21,200 bases of DNA from an uncultured Brachyspira sp. (GCA_934725525.1 CAKVCG010000011.1:1-21200), one strand, 5' to 3'; shown: positions 1-7,957, counted from the stretch's first letter. Made by a program: numbers and translations. The notes: a model not told the origin generated them from the sequence alone.

Positions 1-16
1 TATGAATAATTAAAAA

Positions 17-256
17 TCAAGAGGGAAATTCTTTATTTAATTTTATACTATTGACAAATAATAAAATTAAATTTATAAACCATTCTTCAAAAATAGTTTG
101 CGCCAACTCTTCGAGTATTCTATTCGTTCTGCCTTGTAAAAATGGCGTCCCTTCTTTATCTTTATTGTAGAATTGAGATTTTGGAGATTGTCCCGTTGTT
201 ATATCGACTATATCTCCGAGTTTGACTTCTTTCCAATTTGTATATAATTTATTCAT
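17..256 (-). pseudogene. Remnant of a type I restriction-modification specificity subunit (HsdS)
   Basis: A 79-residue frame starts like an HsdS protein: residues 6-42 carry the usual opening (WKEVKLGDI, then TGQSP and GTPFLQG) of the first target-recognition domain. At residue 43 it jumps to the helix that normally follows that domain (residues 46-60, RILEELAQTIFEEWF). About 130 residues of recognition domain are therefore missing in frame. After the helix the sequence becomes a run of hydrophobic and lysine residues and stops, so the second domain is absent too. Normal HsdS is roughly 380-450 residues. No hsdM or hsdR lies upstream on this strand; what lies beyond base 1 is unseen. It is most likely dead, but such pieces can act as donors for recombination with an intact hsdS elsewhere. 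The family call rests on motif recognition. Confidence 0.75.
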
Positions 257-270
257 AGTTTGATTATATA

Positions 271-309
271 TTTTTGATTATTTTTTTGGCAATAAATAAT
301 AATCAAAAA
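271..309. repeat. Perfect 12-bp inverted repeat between divergent genes
   Basis: TTTTTGATTATT at 271-282 is exactly matched by its reverse complement at 298-309, with a 15-base spacer. It lies between the start of the HsdS remnant (minus) and the cheX promoter (plus, -35 at 330). A protein-binding dyad or a hairpin are both possible. It is not a good terminator for a visible gene, since no gene ends into it. In DNA this AT-rich, dyads of this length are not rare, so the functional call is weak. Confidence 0.4.
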
Positions 310-329
310 GAGTAAATATAAATTTTATA

Positions 330-357
330 TTGATAAATTTTTTATTATTAATATAAT
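330..357 (+). promoter_or_regulatory. Probable sigma-70 promoter of the cheX gene pair
   Basis: TTGATA (330-335) and TATAAT (352-357) are separated by 16 bases. The expected transcript would start near 364 and carry a leader of about 85 bases before the ATG at 449. Confidence 0.5.
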
Positions 358-448
358 ATCAATAAATCGTTTTTAATTTCCGATAATTTTTAAAAAGGAT
401 TTAATAAAAAAGAAATTAAAAACAAATTTTAAATAAGCGAGTGTTAAT

Positions 449-925
449 ATGTTTGATTTGGATGTCGTAAACGCTTTCAGCAAAGGCACGGTAATAATAT
501 TAAAAAGTTATTTCAATTCAAAAGTTCTTAAAGGCGATGTGAGAATATATAGAAACGCAAACCATGTCGGAGGCGTTATAGTTTTTATAGGAATCACGGG
601 AGATTTAAGCGGAAGATTGATGTTCAATATGAGCAAGGCGACCGCGTTCAAATTGGCGTCCGCTCTCAATTCCGAATCGATTACGATTATTGACGATATA
701 TTCGTTTCGACTATAAAAGAATTTGTGAATATGGTTGCGGGAAGCGCAATAAACGATTTATATACGAAACATATCGATTTGGATATGACTCCGCCAGCGA
801 TTCTCATGAGCGAGCAGATTGCAATGCTTGAAAAAGAAAACGATAAAATTCTTTCGATTAATTATAAAACCGAATTCGGCGATATATTTATGAATCTAAT
901 TTTATTCAATCAATCGAAATCCTAA
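449..925 (+). CDS. cheX: CheX-like chemotaxis phosphatase
   Basis: This 158-residue cytoplasmic protein has the CheX/CheC-type layout. A beta-rich N-terminal half (VIVFIGITGDLSGRL at 43-57) is followed by the phosphatase helix with the ExxN signature, seen here as E91-F-V-N94 followed by M-V-A-G-S-A. In this family the Glu and Asn act on the phospho-aspartate of CheY-P and switch off the signal to the flagellar motor. Spirochaetes generally use CheX as their main CheY-P phosphatase. Length fits the family (about 150-160). There is one active helix rather than the two of CheC, which supports CheX. The start follows GCGAG about 10 bases upstream and a good promoter at 330-357. The next gene starts 9 bases after the stop and is probably co-transcribed. 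No other chemotaxis gene is in the window, so this copy is an orphan by context. Confidence 0.8.
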   Translation: MFDLDVVNAFSKGTVIILKSYFNSKVLKGDVRIYRNANHVGGVIVFIGITGDLSGRLMFNMSKATAFKLASALNSESITIIDDIFVSTIKEFVNMVAGSAINDLYTKHIDLDMTPPAILMSEQIAMLEKENDKILSINYKTEFGDIFMNLILFNQSKS

Positions 926-934
926 ATTATATTA

Positions 935-1255
935 ATGATAAAATTTTTTATATTATTATTTATTTTGGTTTTGTTATTAAAATTTATTATAGATAAAATA
1001 ATTATAATAAAAAAATCAAATCGCTTTATAAACAAATATTTTTTTGAAGATAAACTTTACTCCGCCGAAGAAGTTTCAAATATTTTCAAATTGGATAAAG
1101 AACATTTTTTTTCTCTTATAAACACTCTTGAAAAATATAATTATTTTTCTTTCTTTAATAAAAGAGGAATTATTATGACGAAAGATTTTTATTCAAAATA
1201 CGAACTTAAATATTTAATAAGACTTTTATCAAAAAAACAAAAACTAAAAATTTAA
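935..1255 (+). CDS. Small membrane-anchored protein of unknown function
   Basis: Not a family I recognise. Residues 2-26 form one very hydrophobic helix (FFILLFILVLLLKFIIDKIIII) followed by lysines, so the protein is probably anchored in the inner membrane with a cytoplasmic C-terminal domain of about 80 residues. That domain is predicted mostly helical; residues 42-78 (SAEEVSNIFKLDKEHFFSLINTLEKYNYF) resemble the helix pattern of a small winged-helix fold followed by a KRGIIMTK strand, but this is only suggestive. It is 106 residues, starts 9 bases after cheX, and converges on the HD-domain gene with only 9 bases between the stops and no clear hairpin. Shared transcription with cheX is the only functional clue. 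Confidence 0.6.
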   Translation: MIKFFILLFILVLLLKFIIDKIIIIKKSNRFINKYFFEDKLYSAEEVSNIFKLDKEHFFSLINTLEKYNYFSFFNKRGIIMTKDFYSKYELKYLIRLLSKKQKLKI

Positions 1256-1264
1256 TTCGATAAT

Positions 1265-2722
1265 TTAATTCAATTTGAAGGACATTAAATCTTTTTCTAT
1301 AGAATTGCTCAAAAATTCCACAAATACATCGTATAAAATCGGGTCTAATTTCACATGCTTTTCAATAAAATCTTCTCTCATTATATTAAGCGCTTCTTCG
1401 GGAGTGAAAGTTTTTCCTCCTCTATATTTTCTCGCTGGGTCCATAAGCGCGTCATAAACATCGATAATCTCGAGCATTTTTGCTGGAAAATAAGAGAAAG
1501 CCTCGCAATCGTCTATCGCCTTCGCGTTATAAGACATTATTCTTTGAATTTGAAAGCCTTGGTATTTTTCTATTTTCATTTTATGCAATTTTTCGTAGGG
1601 TCCGTATCCCAAGCCGTAATATTCATGATGCAACGCTACCGTCAATATAACTTCCAAAGGATATTCGGAAGTTTGACTTACCAATTTATAACTGTTGAAT
1701 AAATGTTTTTTGATTCTTTCGTAATCTCTTCCGTCCGCTCCCTCGAAATAATCCAAATCTTTAACTTTTCCCACATCATGAAGCAAAGCTCCAACCGAAT
1801 AAGAATACATTTCCTGCTCTTCCACGCCTTTAATTCCCTGGTCTATGCAGTCTTCCAGAGTTTTCAAATTATCGTATATTTTATATTTTCCGCCAATCGT
1901 TTCCACGACTTTATCGTAGAATTTTCTATAGACTTTTCCGTAAACCGTTCTTATATTGTAAACAAGATGTCTTCTTTTAATTAAATTATTATAGAATGTC
2001 AAAAAATTAACATAGGAAATAAAAACTCTGTTGGAATGCGCCATTACTCCGCCGTCCGAATAATTTCTTAACTCGGTAAAAACTTTTTGCGTTTCGGTAT
2101 TGTAAGAAAGCATATTTACTATTGTCGTAACCAACGAGCTTGTAGTTTCTGTAATTTCCTGATTTTCTATTTTGGCTTGGTCTTGAGTTATTTCGTTGTC
2201 TTTGATTTTCTTCATGCTTTCAAACATCGTAACTTTGGCTATAAGTCCGACATCGTTTCCAGCGTTTACTATTTGCTGCGCCGTATTTCTATTTATTTTT
2301 GTTTTTTCGTCAACTTTAACTTCTTTAAGTTCTTTGTTATAGGTTTCGATGATGCTTAATTTATCCTGATAAGTCATCTTTCCTATTTCTTTGATTCTTT
2401 TGTCGAGTTCCTCTTCGCATTCTTTCGGAGTTTTGAATACATAATTCGAGTTTAACAAATTCGATTTTTCATTTTCTTTTATCGTTTTGAATTCTTTAAT
2501 AAACACTCTGAAATTTTTAGGGACATATAATTTAAGGTTTGCATATTTGGGATTATCTAAAATTAAACTTAACTGCTCCGTGCTGAATTCCACAACTCCT
2601 TTTTCTTTATCTAATCTGAATAGCGGGATATTATGGGAAATTAAATAATCTTTTATATCGTCAACTTCGGTTAAACTTAATTCTTCAAATTTATTGGTTA
2701 ATTCTTCTATTTCTACGCTCAT
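1265..2722 (-). CDS. HD-domain phosphohydrolase, degenerate HD-GYP type
   Basis: A 485-residue protein with an uncharacterised N-terminal half and a C-terminal metal-dependent HD domain. Visible metal-site residues are H229 (VMAHSN), the H315-D316 pair in LLHDVGK, H340, H365-H366-E367, and D421 in IIDVYDAL. The stretch after D421 (ALMDPARKYRGGKTFTPEEAL) is the usual HD-GYP tail. The signature HHExxDGxGYP is altered: it reads HHEYYGLGYGP (365-375), lacking the Asp and carrying GYGP for GYP. HD-GYP proteins hydrolyse cyclic di-GMP, but with this change the substrate cannot be assigned. No membrane segment or receiver domain is seen. AAGGAAT lies about 9 bases before the ATG. It is the last gene of the minus-strand run beginning at 5594, with 92 bases separating it from the cysteine-cluster gene. 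Confidence 0.75.
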   Translation of the reverse strand: MSVEIEELTNKFEELSLTEVDDIKDYLISHNIPLFRLDKEKGVVEFSTEQLSLILDNPKYANLKLYVPKNFRVFIKEFKTIKENEKSNLLNSNYVFKTPKECEEELDKRIKEIGKMTYQDKLSIIETYNKELKEVKVDEKTKINRNTAQQIVNAGNDVGLIAKVTMFESMKKIKDNEITQDQAKIENQEITETTSSLVTTIVNMLSYNTETQKVFTELRNYSDGGVMAHSNRVFISYVNFLTFYNNLIKRRHLVYNIRTVYGKVYRKFYDKVVETIGGKYKIYDNLKTLEDCIDQGIKGVEEQEMYSYSVGALLHDVGKVKDLDYFEGADGRDYERIKKHLFNSYKLVSQTSEYPLEVILTVALHHEYYGLGYGPYEKLHKMKIEKYQGFQIQRIMSYNAKAIDDCEAFSYFPAKMLEIIDVYDALMDPARKYRGGKTFTPEEALNIMREDFIEKHVKLDPILYDVFVEFLSNSIEKDLMSFKLN

Positions 2723-2814
2723 TTTAATTATTCCTTATTTTTTAATTAAAATCTAAAATTATAATTTATAATTAAAGTATATAATATTTTTAAAAAATTT
2801 AAATGATAAAAAAT

Positions 2815-3198
2815 TTAATTATTTTTTACTTTTACGCCTTTGCAATGACGATTGAATTTGTCAGAAATTAAATTGCCGTTTTTATCGGTATATTCCTTCC
2901 AATAAGGAAAAGTTTTACATTGAGTAGGTTTCGCTTTATGTATAACGCATTTATCTTTTTCGTCCAAAAAATGACAGCGCTTTTCGCCATCCACTTTGAT
3001 ATGATGGCCTAAAGAATCGTCATAATCCAAATATTTGTTTATGAATACGAGCGGATTTAAATTAAGATATTTTGCGGCTTTGGATATATCGCTTTCGTTA
3101 AAAAATACATATCCTTTTTCTTTACAACAATTTCCGCAGCCTTTACAAGAGAATTCCAATATAAGATTCTTTTTCTTTTTTGAGTTTGTATTTTTCAT
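2815..3198 (-). CDS. YkgJ-family cysteine-cluster protein
   Basis: A 127-residue soluble protein with the diagnostic CxxCxxCC cluster (C18, C21, C24, C25) and later cysteines C75, C84 and C94, the last followed by the typical KTFPYW. An additional C119 lies near the end. The family is thought to bind zinc or an iron-sulfur cluster through these cysteines; no enzymatic function is established for most members. The N-terminus is a lysine-rich stretch (KKKK at 7-10). No convincing ribosome-binding site precedes the ATG, but the gene follows the LysM gene by only 31 bases, so it may depend on read-through from that gene. Confidence 0.8.
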   Translation of the reverse strand: MKNTNSKKKKNLILEFSCKGCGNCCKEKGYVFFNESDISKAAKYLNLNPLVFINKYLDYDDSLGHHIKVDGEKRCHFLDEKDKCVIHKAKPTQCKTFPYWKEYTDKNGNLISDKFNRHCKGVKVKNN

Positions 3199-3229
3199 TT
3201 ATAAAGTATGATTTATATAAAATAAAAAA

Positions 3230-4855
3230 TTATTGGACGATTAATCGCGCTCTGCTCCTTAATGTGTTTGCCGAATTAGTTTTTCCCATATTTAAATATA
3301 CTTGAGCGACTCTCATATAATCATCGTATAGAGCTCTTTTTTCTTCCGCTGTCATATTGTCAACTTTTTTTTTACTTTCTGGAATTATTATGTCTCTATT
3401 GAATACCAAAGAATCGGGGTCGGTAAAAATATTTTCGTTCATAACATAAATCGAAGGCCATCTTCTCGCGTCCCCCAATTCGCTCGAGGCTATAGAAGTT
3501 AAGGTGTCAGTCCATTTAGTTCTGTAGGTATTGCCTCCTAAATATGAAGTCCGATTTTGATTTAAATTTCGAGTCGGATTTGGCGGAGGATTAGGAATTA
3601 CGGGAGGATTTGGCAAATTCGGTTGAGGAGTTTCGATATTTGTGTTTGCTTGCGATACGGTATTAGCGATATTATTTGTATCGACAGTCGCAATATTATT
3701 CGTTTGTAAATTCGTATTCGCAATACTTTCGTTATTAATATTAGTCTGTTCTATCACAACGTTAATGTCGTTAGTTGGTAAAACTTCATTTGTAATATTA
3801 TTAATTCCTTCATTATTCGCATCGATTTCGTTAGTCGTTATATTATCATAAAATTCGCCTTCAGAACTGTTTTCTTTATTTACAAAAAATTGGAAGCCCA
3901 AATATGCCAAGCCCAAAATTATTATCATAATTCCTATGATGGGCACTAATTTATTGGATTTTTTTTCTTTTTTAATCGTAGAATGAAGCGGCGCTATATA
4001 AGGTTCGGCGGGCTTTCTTTCAATCTTGGGAATTCCGCCCGATTTCATTTCGTCTTCAGTCTCTATTATTTTTATATCCTTTCTCTTTAATTCTTCCAAT
4101 TTTTTACTCGAATATACGCTATAATCTTCAATCGGAGTATCTTCTTCTATCGTAGCGGCTTTTTCTATAGCTTCGTCGATTTCGCTTTGGTTAAATGTCG
4201 ATTGCTCTATATTTCTTTTTAACTCTTCATCTTCTATCGGACTTTTTATAGTTACGGGCTTTTTGAATATATCGCTCTTGCTGTAAGTATTTTTTGTAAA
4301 AGTCTGGACTTCGGATTTTTCTTCGATAACTTCTTTACTTGAATCTTCTTCTTTTTTATCTAATTTATTAATACTGAAATCTACTTTATTTAAACTTTCC
4401 ATCCTATTTTTTATAACCGAACTTGAAATCGTTTCATTTTCTATATTATTTTCTTTTATATTTTCATCTTTTACCATTAAATGTTTTTTTACGGCTACGG
4501 GTTTCGATACGATTTTAGATTTCGCTTTTATAGCTTCTCTTAACAGTTTAATAGATTGTCTTTCCGGTTTTTTATCCATATCGTTTATCTTTATAGGCTC
4601 AATTTTTCTTATCGTATTCGTTCCATAAGTTTTTTTATTTAAAGAATTATCATCGCTTTTCTTAAAGGTTCTTGTTCCGGTAGTTTTTTTAACCGATAAT
4701 TTTCTCTCGGCTTTTTTTACGGGAGAGACTATTTTCTTTTTTAAAGTGGACGTTTGATTTTTAGTCGTTTTCCCTCTTTCCACAGATTTTTTTGGAGCGG
4801 AAACTTTTTTTGTAGTTTCTTTTTTTTTATTATTATTTGTTTTTTTTGTAGCCAT
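3230..4855 (-). CDS. Single-pass membrane protein with C-terminal LysM domain
   Basis: A 541-residue protein in four parts. Residues 1 to about 110 are very basic (Lys/Thr/Asn-rich); about 110-300 are acidic and probably disordered; about 304-324 form one transmembrane helix (IIGIMIIILGLAYLGFQFF); about 325-440 are an Asn/Thr/Pro-rich linker. A LysM-type module follows at about 441-492 (RTKWTDTLTSIA, GDARRWPSIYVMN, then DPDSLVFNRDIIIPE), matching the LysM pattern that binds glycan. The last 45 residues are helical. Predicted topology puts the basic tail in the cytoplasm, where it could touch DNA or other acidic partners, and the LysM domain on the peptidoglycan. That would make it an envelope tether, but this is inference. 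It starts 4 bases after the stop of the winged-helix gene, which suggests a shared transcript. Confidence 0.65.
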   Translation of the reverse strand: MATKKTNNNKKKETTKKVSAPKKSVERGKTTKNQTSTLKKKIVSPVKKAERKLSVKKTTGTRTFKKSDDNSLNKKTYGTNTIRKIEPIKINDMDKKPERQSIKLLREAIKAKSKIVSKPVAVKKHLMVKDENIKENNIENETISSSVIKNRMESLNKVDFSINKLDKKEEDSSKEVIEEKSEVQTFTKNTYSKSDIFKKPVTIKSPIEDEELKRNIEQSTFNQSEIDEAIEKAATIEEDTPIEDYSVYSSKKLEELKRKDIKIIETEDEMKSGGIPKIERKPAEPYIAPLHSTIKKEKKSNKLVPIIGIMIIILGLAYLGFQFFVNKENSSEGEFYDNITTNEIDANNEGINNITNEVLPTNDINVVIEQTNINNESIANTNLQTNNIATVDTNNIANTVSQANTNIETPQPNLPNPPVIPNPPPNPTRNLNQNRTSYLGGNTYRTKWTDTLTSIASSELGDARRWPSIYVMNENIFTDPDSLVFNRDIIIPESKKKVDNMTAEEKRALYDDYMRVAQVYLNMGKTNSANTLRSRARLIVQ

Positions 4856-4859
4856 AATT

Positions 4860-5594
4860 TTACTCTGTAATATTTTGTTTAATTTTTATAATTATATTTC
4901 TTATAGAATTCATTGTTTCATTATCAAATATATTATCTCTTATATTTCCCTTTTTCAATAAATCTATAAGATATTTATTTAAATCAATATTATTTTTTAA
5001 GTTATATTTTTTTGCTATATAAACGGCGTCGGACATTGATAATATAACCCTCAATTGATTTCCTTCCGAAGAATATCTATCTATAAGTTTATGCGGGGTG
5101 TCTATACCCAAACAACTTAACTTTTTACAAACCGTCCAAAATAAAGGATTAACCGATTGTTTCCGTTTATGTTCTTTTTTATTTTTTATCGTATAAAGAA
5201 CGGATAAATCTCTAACCTCGAAAGCGCATATTTCGGCAAAAAACTTTTCCTGATACGGCATCAAATAATTATTGCTTTTAGTTTTCGACTCCACTCTAAT
5301 TATGAATCCGCTTTCCTCCAAACTATCGAGCGATTTAACTATAGTGGCGTTTCCTCCAATTCCCGCTTCGTTTAATATTTGCGAATGAGTTATTCTCGCT
5401 ATTCCCAATTCGTAATCGTAATTTGAAACCAAAGCTCTATAAATTTCTTTTGCGGAAGGCTGTAATTCTTTCCATTTGGGATTTTCGGTAATATTTTTCG
5501 GTATAAAAGAACAAATAGAACTTACGGATAAAAACATATCTTTATCCATAGATTTTAACTGCGACTTATTAATTATATCTATTATATTTTCCAA
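4860..5594 (-). CDS. Winged-helix DNA-binding-like protein
   Basis: I recognise no named family. The sequence has a winged-helix pattern in the first half: PSAKEIYRALVSNYDYELG, then ITHSQILNEAGIGG (recognition-helix-like), NATIVKSLDSLEESGFI and the wing RVESKTKSNNYLM. This resembles MarR/replication-initiator-type modules in which a gene is read by a helix-turn-helix. The C-terminal 120 residues are helical and unassigned. A longer frame can be opened at a TTG at 5663, but that TTG lies inside a probable -35 box. The TTG at 5594 has AAGGGA 7 bases upstream and gives 244 residues, so I prefer it; an ATG without a good ribosome-binding site lies at 5549. It heads the run through the LysM gene, 4 bases downstream. 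Confidence 0.6.
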   Translation of the reverse strand: MENIIDIINKSQLKSMDKDMFLSVSSICSFIPKNITENPKWKELQPSAKEIYRALVSNYDYELGIARITHSQILNEAGIGGNATIVKSLDSLEESGFIIRVESKTKSNNYLMPYQEKFFAEICAFEVRDLSVLYTIKNKKEHKRKQSVNPLFWTVCKKLSCLGIDTPHKLIDRYSSEGNQLRVILSMSDAVYIAKKYNLKNNIDLNKYLIDLLKKGNIRDNIFDNETMNSIRNIIIKIKQNITE

Positions 5595-5634
5595 AATATA
5601 TTCCCTTAATCTTTTTCGTGTTTTTATTTGTAAT

Positions 5635-5663
5635 ATAATACAATGAATTAAAGATAAAATCAA
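5635..5663 (-). promoter_or_regulatory. Probable promoter of the winged-helix/LysM gene run
   Basis: On the minus strand TTGATT (5663-5658) and TATTAT (5640-5635) are 17 bases apart. The element decides the start of the downstream gene, because the upstream TTG at 5663 is part of the -35 box and cannot be in the transcript. Confidence 0.5.
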
Positions 5664-5752
5664 GATGTAGAAATTAAAGATATTTTATATATGAATTTAA
5701 GAAAGTATATAAGGTAACACTATAATTACACTTAAATAAATATAAAAAATTA

Positions 5753-6274
5753 TCAATTATTTTTATAATTCGCCAAAAAATCAATATCTTCTTTTCTCAA
5801 ATAGTTTTTAGGGACAATTATTGCGGAAGTATTATCCGTGTAAATAAAAATTGACTTATCGCTAAAATCTATATTTTTTATATATTTTTTATTAAAAGTC
5901 ATTTCTCCTCTATCTTCCTTAAAAATAATTTTATCATCGTATATAGTCAAAGTTTTATCGCCAAATACTCCGTTAAGTCTTCCCTCTTTCGCATATTGAT
6001 AAATTTTCTTTATTATCTTTTTTTCCAAACGATTTTTATAAGTTTTTATTTGAATTATTGAAAAAAGTAAAGATAGTAAAATTACGGAAATGATTATTAA
6101 ATAATTGTCGATTTTGAAAAACGAAATCATAAACGCAATCAATAATATATAAATAGCCGCTAAAATTATAATAGTTTTTTTAGTCGAAGATTTAATTTGA
6201 GAGTTAATTTTTAAATAATGAAGCTGAAAATCTATGAAATCGTTTAATTCCAATTTGTATTTAAATTCTTTCAT
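5753..6274 (-). CDS. YcxB-like membrane protein
   Basis: A 173-residue protein with an N-terminal soluble strand region (KYKLELNDFIDFQLHYL), two close membrane helices at about 33-52 and 57-76, and a C-terminal beta-rich domain (about 95-168). The order NGVFGDKTLTIYDDKIIF, then KKYIKNIDFSDKSIFIYTDNTSAIIVPKNYL, is that of the YcxB-like C-terminal domain, a PH-like fold of unknown role found on bacterial membrane proteins. The gene lies 14 bases downstream of the iron-exporter gene on the same strand and has no clear ribosome-binding site, which suggests a shared transcript. There is no evidence of function beyond the fold. Confidence 0.65.
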   Translation of the reverse strand: MKEFKYKLELNDFIDFQLHYLKINSQIKSSTKKTIIILAAIYILLIAFMISFFKIDNYLIIISVILLSLLFSIIQIKTYKNRLEKKIIKKIYQYAKEGRLNGVFGDKTLTIYDDKIIFKEDRGEMTFNKKYIKNIDFSDKSIFIYTDNTSAIIVPKNYLRKEDIDFLANYKNN

Positions 6275-6288
6275 AATTATTTTATTAA

Positions 6289-7164
6289 TTAAATGTCTAT
6301 TCCTAAAAAGTTTTTAACCAAAATTCCTATAAAGAAACTTATTCCCGCAACCGTTAAACTTATGCTCGCCATTTCAAAAAATCTATTCCCAAATGGAAGC
6401 GATTTTGCGACCGAAACATAATAAGTAAAAATAAATATTATAAACAACACAATAAAAATCACAGCAATCAAAGCGTAAACGCATTTATCGTCTGGAAAAA
6501 TCAAATAAGGCGTTATTAAAAAACTTACCGTTATCAAATAAACAATTCCCGTATATAAAGAAGATTTGAAAGCGTTTTTATCTCCGTCCGATTTTGCCGA
6601 AAGATACTCGGAAGAAGCCATTGATAGAGTCGCCGATATTCCCGTGATTATTCCCGATAGAGCGACAAGTTTATTATTCTGCAACGCGAAAGTCAATCCC
6701 GCTAAAGTTCCGCTTATTTCAACGAGCGCGTCGCTTAAACCCAAAACCATAGAGCCGACATATTTCAATCTCTCTTCGTCAAGTATCGCAATTAATTTAT
6801 TTTCATGTTCCTCTTCTTCAAAAGCGATTTTTTTAGCGTCTGGAATTTCCTCTTCTATTTTGGAATAAATATATTCGGCGTTTTTTTCTCCGCTTTCCAT
6901 TATTTTAATTACGAAAGTGTAGCCGAATATAACGCTTAAAATAAAAAACTTAAAAACTTTAAATTTTTGAGGTTTTAATTTTTTATTCGTATATTTTTCT
7001 AAAGTTTTTGAATGAATTAGTTCCTCTTTAGCTATATCCATCAATACTTTTTTGTCGTCTTCTTTTTTGACAAATTTAGTTAAATTCAAATATACATGAT
7101 ATTCGTTAATTTCGTTTTGTTGCATATTGAGTAAGAATTTCAAAGTTTTTTTGGAGATTTTCAT
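6289..7164 (-). CDS. Membrane-bound ferritin-like/VIT1 iron exporter (MbfA/EVIT type)
   Basis: A 291-residue fusion. Residues 1-130 form a rubrerythrin/ferritin-like four-helix domain with a candidate di-iron site: E18 or E21 (NEINEY), E48-L-I-H51, E90 or E93 (MESGEKNAEY), and E117-E-E-H120. Residues 138-291 are a VIT1/CCC1-type transporter: GLSDALVEISGTLAGLTFAL at 142-161, with D145 in the first membrane helix, and SMASSEYLSAKS at 181-192. The combination is the erythrin-vacuolar iron transporter group, whose bacterial member MbfA exports ferrous iron and protects against iron-plus-peroxide stress. A short hydrophobic stretch (about 71-88) interrupts the ferritin-like domain. AGGAATTATT precedes the ATG. 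It is probably co-transcribed with the YcxB-like gene. Iron or manganese as substrate cannot be separated from sequence alone. Confidence 0.8.
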   Translation of the reverse strand: MKISKKTLKFLLNMQQNEINEYHVYLNLTKFVKKEDDKKVLMDIAKEELIHSKTLEKYTNKKLKPQKFKVFKFFILSVIFGYTFVIKIMESGEKNAEYIYSKIEEEIPDAKKIAFEEEEHENKLIAILDEERLKYVGSMVLGLSDALVEISGTLAGLTFALQNNKLVALSGIITGISATLSMASSEYLSAKSDGDKNAFKSSLYTGIVYLITVSFLITPYLIFPDDKCVYALIAVIFIVLFIIFIFTYYVSVAKSLPFGNRFFEMASISLTVAGISFFIGILVKNFLGIDI

Positions 7165-7295
7165 AATAATTCCTAATTGTTTTTAATTTAAATTATTAAA
7201 TAATTTTATAATAAAAATATTTTAATTGCAAAAATTATTCTTATTGTTTTTGAAATTTTATTTAGATTATTTTAAGAAAATTTTAATTAAAAATT

Positions 7296-7769
7296 TTAAC
7301 GCCAATTTTTATTAATTACTTCGTCATAAGTGGGAATAGAATCTATCGCTCCTTTTCTTGTGACTGTTATATTTGAAACTTTAATTGCAAATTCTATAGC
7401 TTCTTCGATTGATTCATTTTCGGATAGCATTCTAACTATTCCGCCCAAGAAACTATCTCCCGTAGCCGTAGTGTCGACAACTTTAACATCGTAAGCGTCA
7501 AAATCTTTTCTGTTTATTTTATTATTTTCTTTAGTTATTAATTCGCAACCGTTTTTGCCTAAAGTTAAAATAATATTTTTAATACCGCATTCAAAAACAT
7601 AATCTATTCCGCCGATTATATCTATTTCAGTTTCGTTTGGAATAAGAATATCGATACAACTTAAAAATTTTTCGTCTAACTTCGCCGCTGGAGAAGGATT
7701 TAAAATTACGGTTTTATTTAATTTTTTTGAAATACTCGCCACATATTTTGCAATATTATGAAGCAATAA
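7296..7769 (-). pseudogene. rbsK: Truncated ribokinase, C-terminal half only
   Basis: About 157 codons match the second half of ribokinase: NPSPA, PNETE (residues 43-47 counting from the TTG at 7766), IILTLG, and the ATP/catalytic motif DTTATGDSF at 98-106 with the catalytic-base Asp equivalent at 104. The protein ends with the usual ITVTRKGAIDSIPTYDEV. Ribokinase is about 300 residues, so the first 140 or so, including the sugar-binding lid, are missing. A stop codon (TAA at 7770-7772) precedes the fragment in frame, with no ribosome-binding site. Base use is backbone-like, with many CpG. With the sugar-binding-protein tail just upstream it forms the relic of a ribose operon. It is non-functional as a kinase. 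Confidence 0.85.
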
Positions 7770-7823
7770 TTAAATATAAATCGTAAAAAATTATTACTTC
7801 ATAATAAATAATAACTCTATTTT

Positions 7824-7925
7824 TTATTCTTTTATTAAAGTAATCTCTACGGGAATCGTTTTTTCAACCGTTTCGCCGTTTATTATTTTTAAAGCCGTTT
7901 CAATCGCTATCGCTCCCATTAGTTC
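7824..7925 (-). pseudogene. rbsB: 3' tail of a periplasmic ribose-type sugar-binding protein
   Basis: Reading the minus strand from 7925 gives ELMGAIAIETALKIINGETV, then EKTIPVEITLIKE and a stop at 7826-7824. This is the standard C-terminus of RbsB-type binding proteins (mG..AvetalkilkGe.v.k.ipv...lvtke). Only 33 codons survive; a stop codon sits in frame at 7934-7932 and no homology continues upstream. The CpG-rich backbone style stops abruptly at about 7925, where the low-CpG cluster begins. The rbsK remnant lies 54 bases downstream. The fragment marks the left join of the acquired cluster. Confidence 0.7.
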
Positions 7926-7957
7926 TAAATATTACAACAGCAGTCACCTATTTATAA

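Noticed and set aside
5595..5663. TTG start at 5663 for the winged-helix gene
   Set aside because: It falls in the probable -35 box; a TTG at 5594 has AAGGGA before it.
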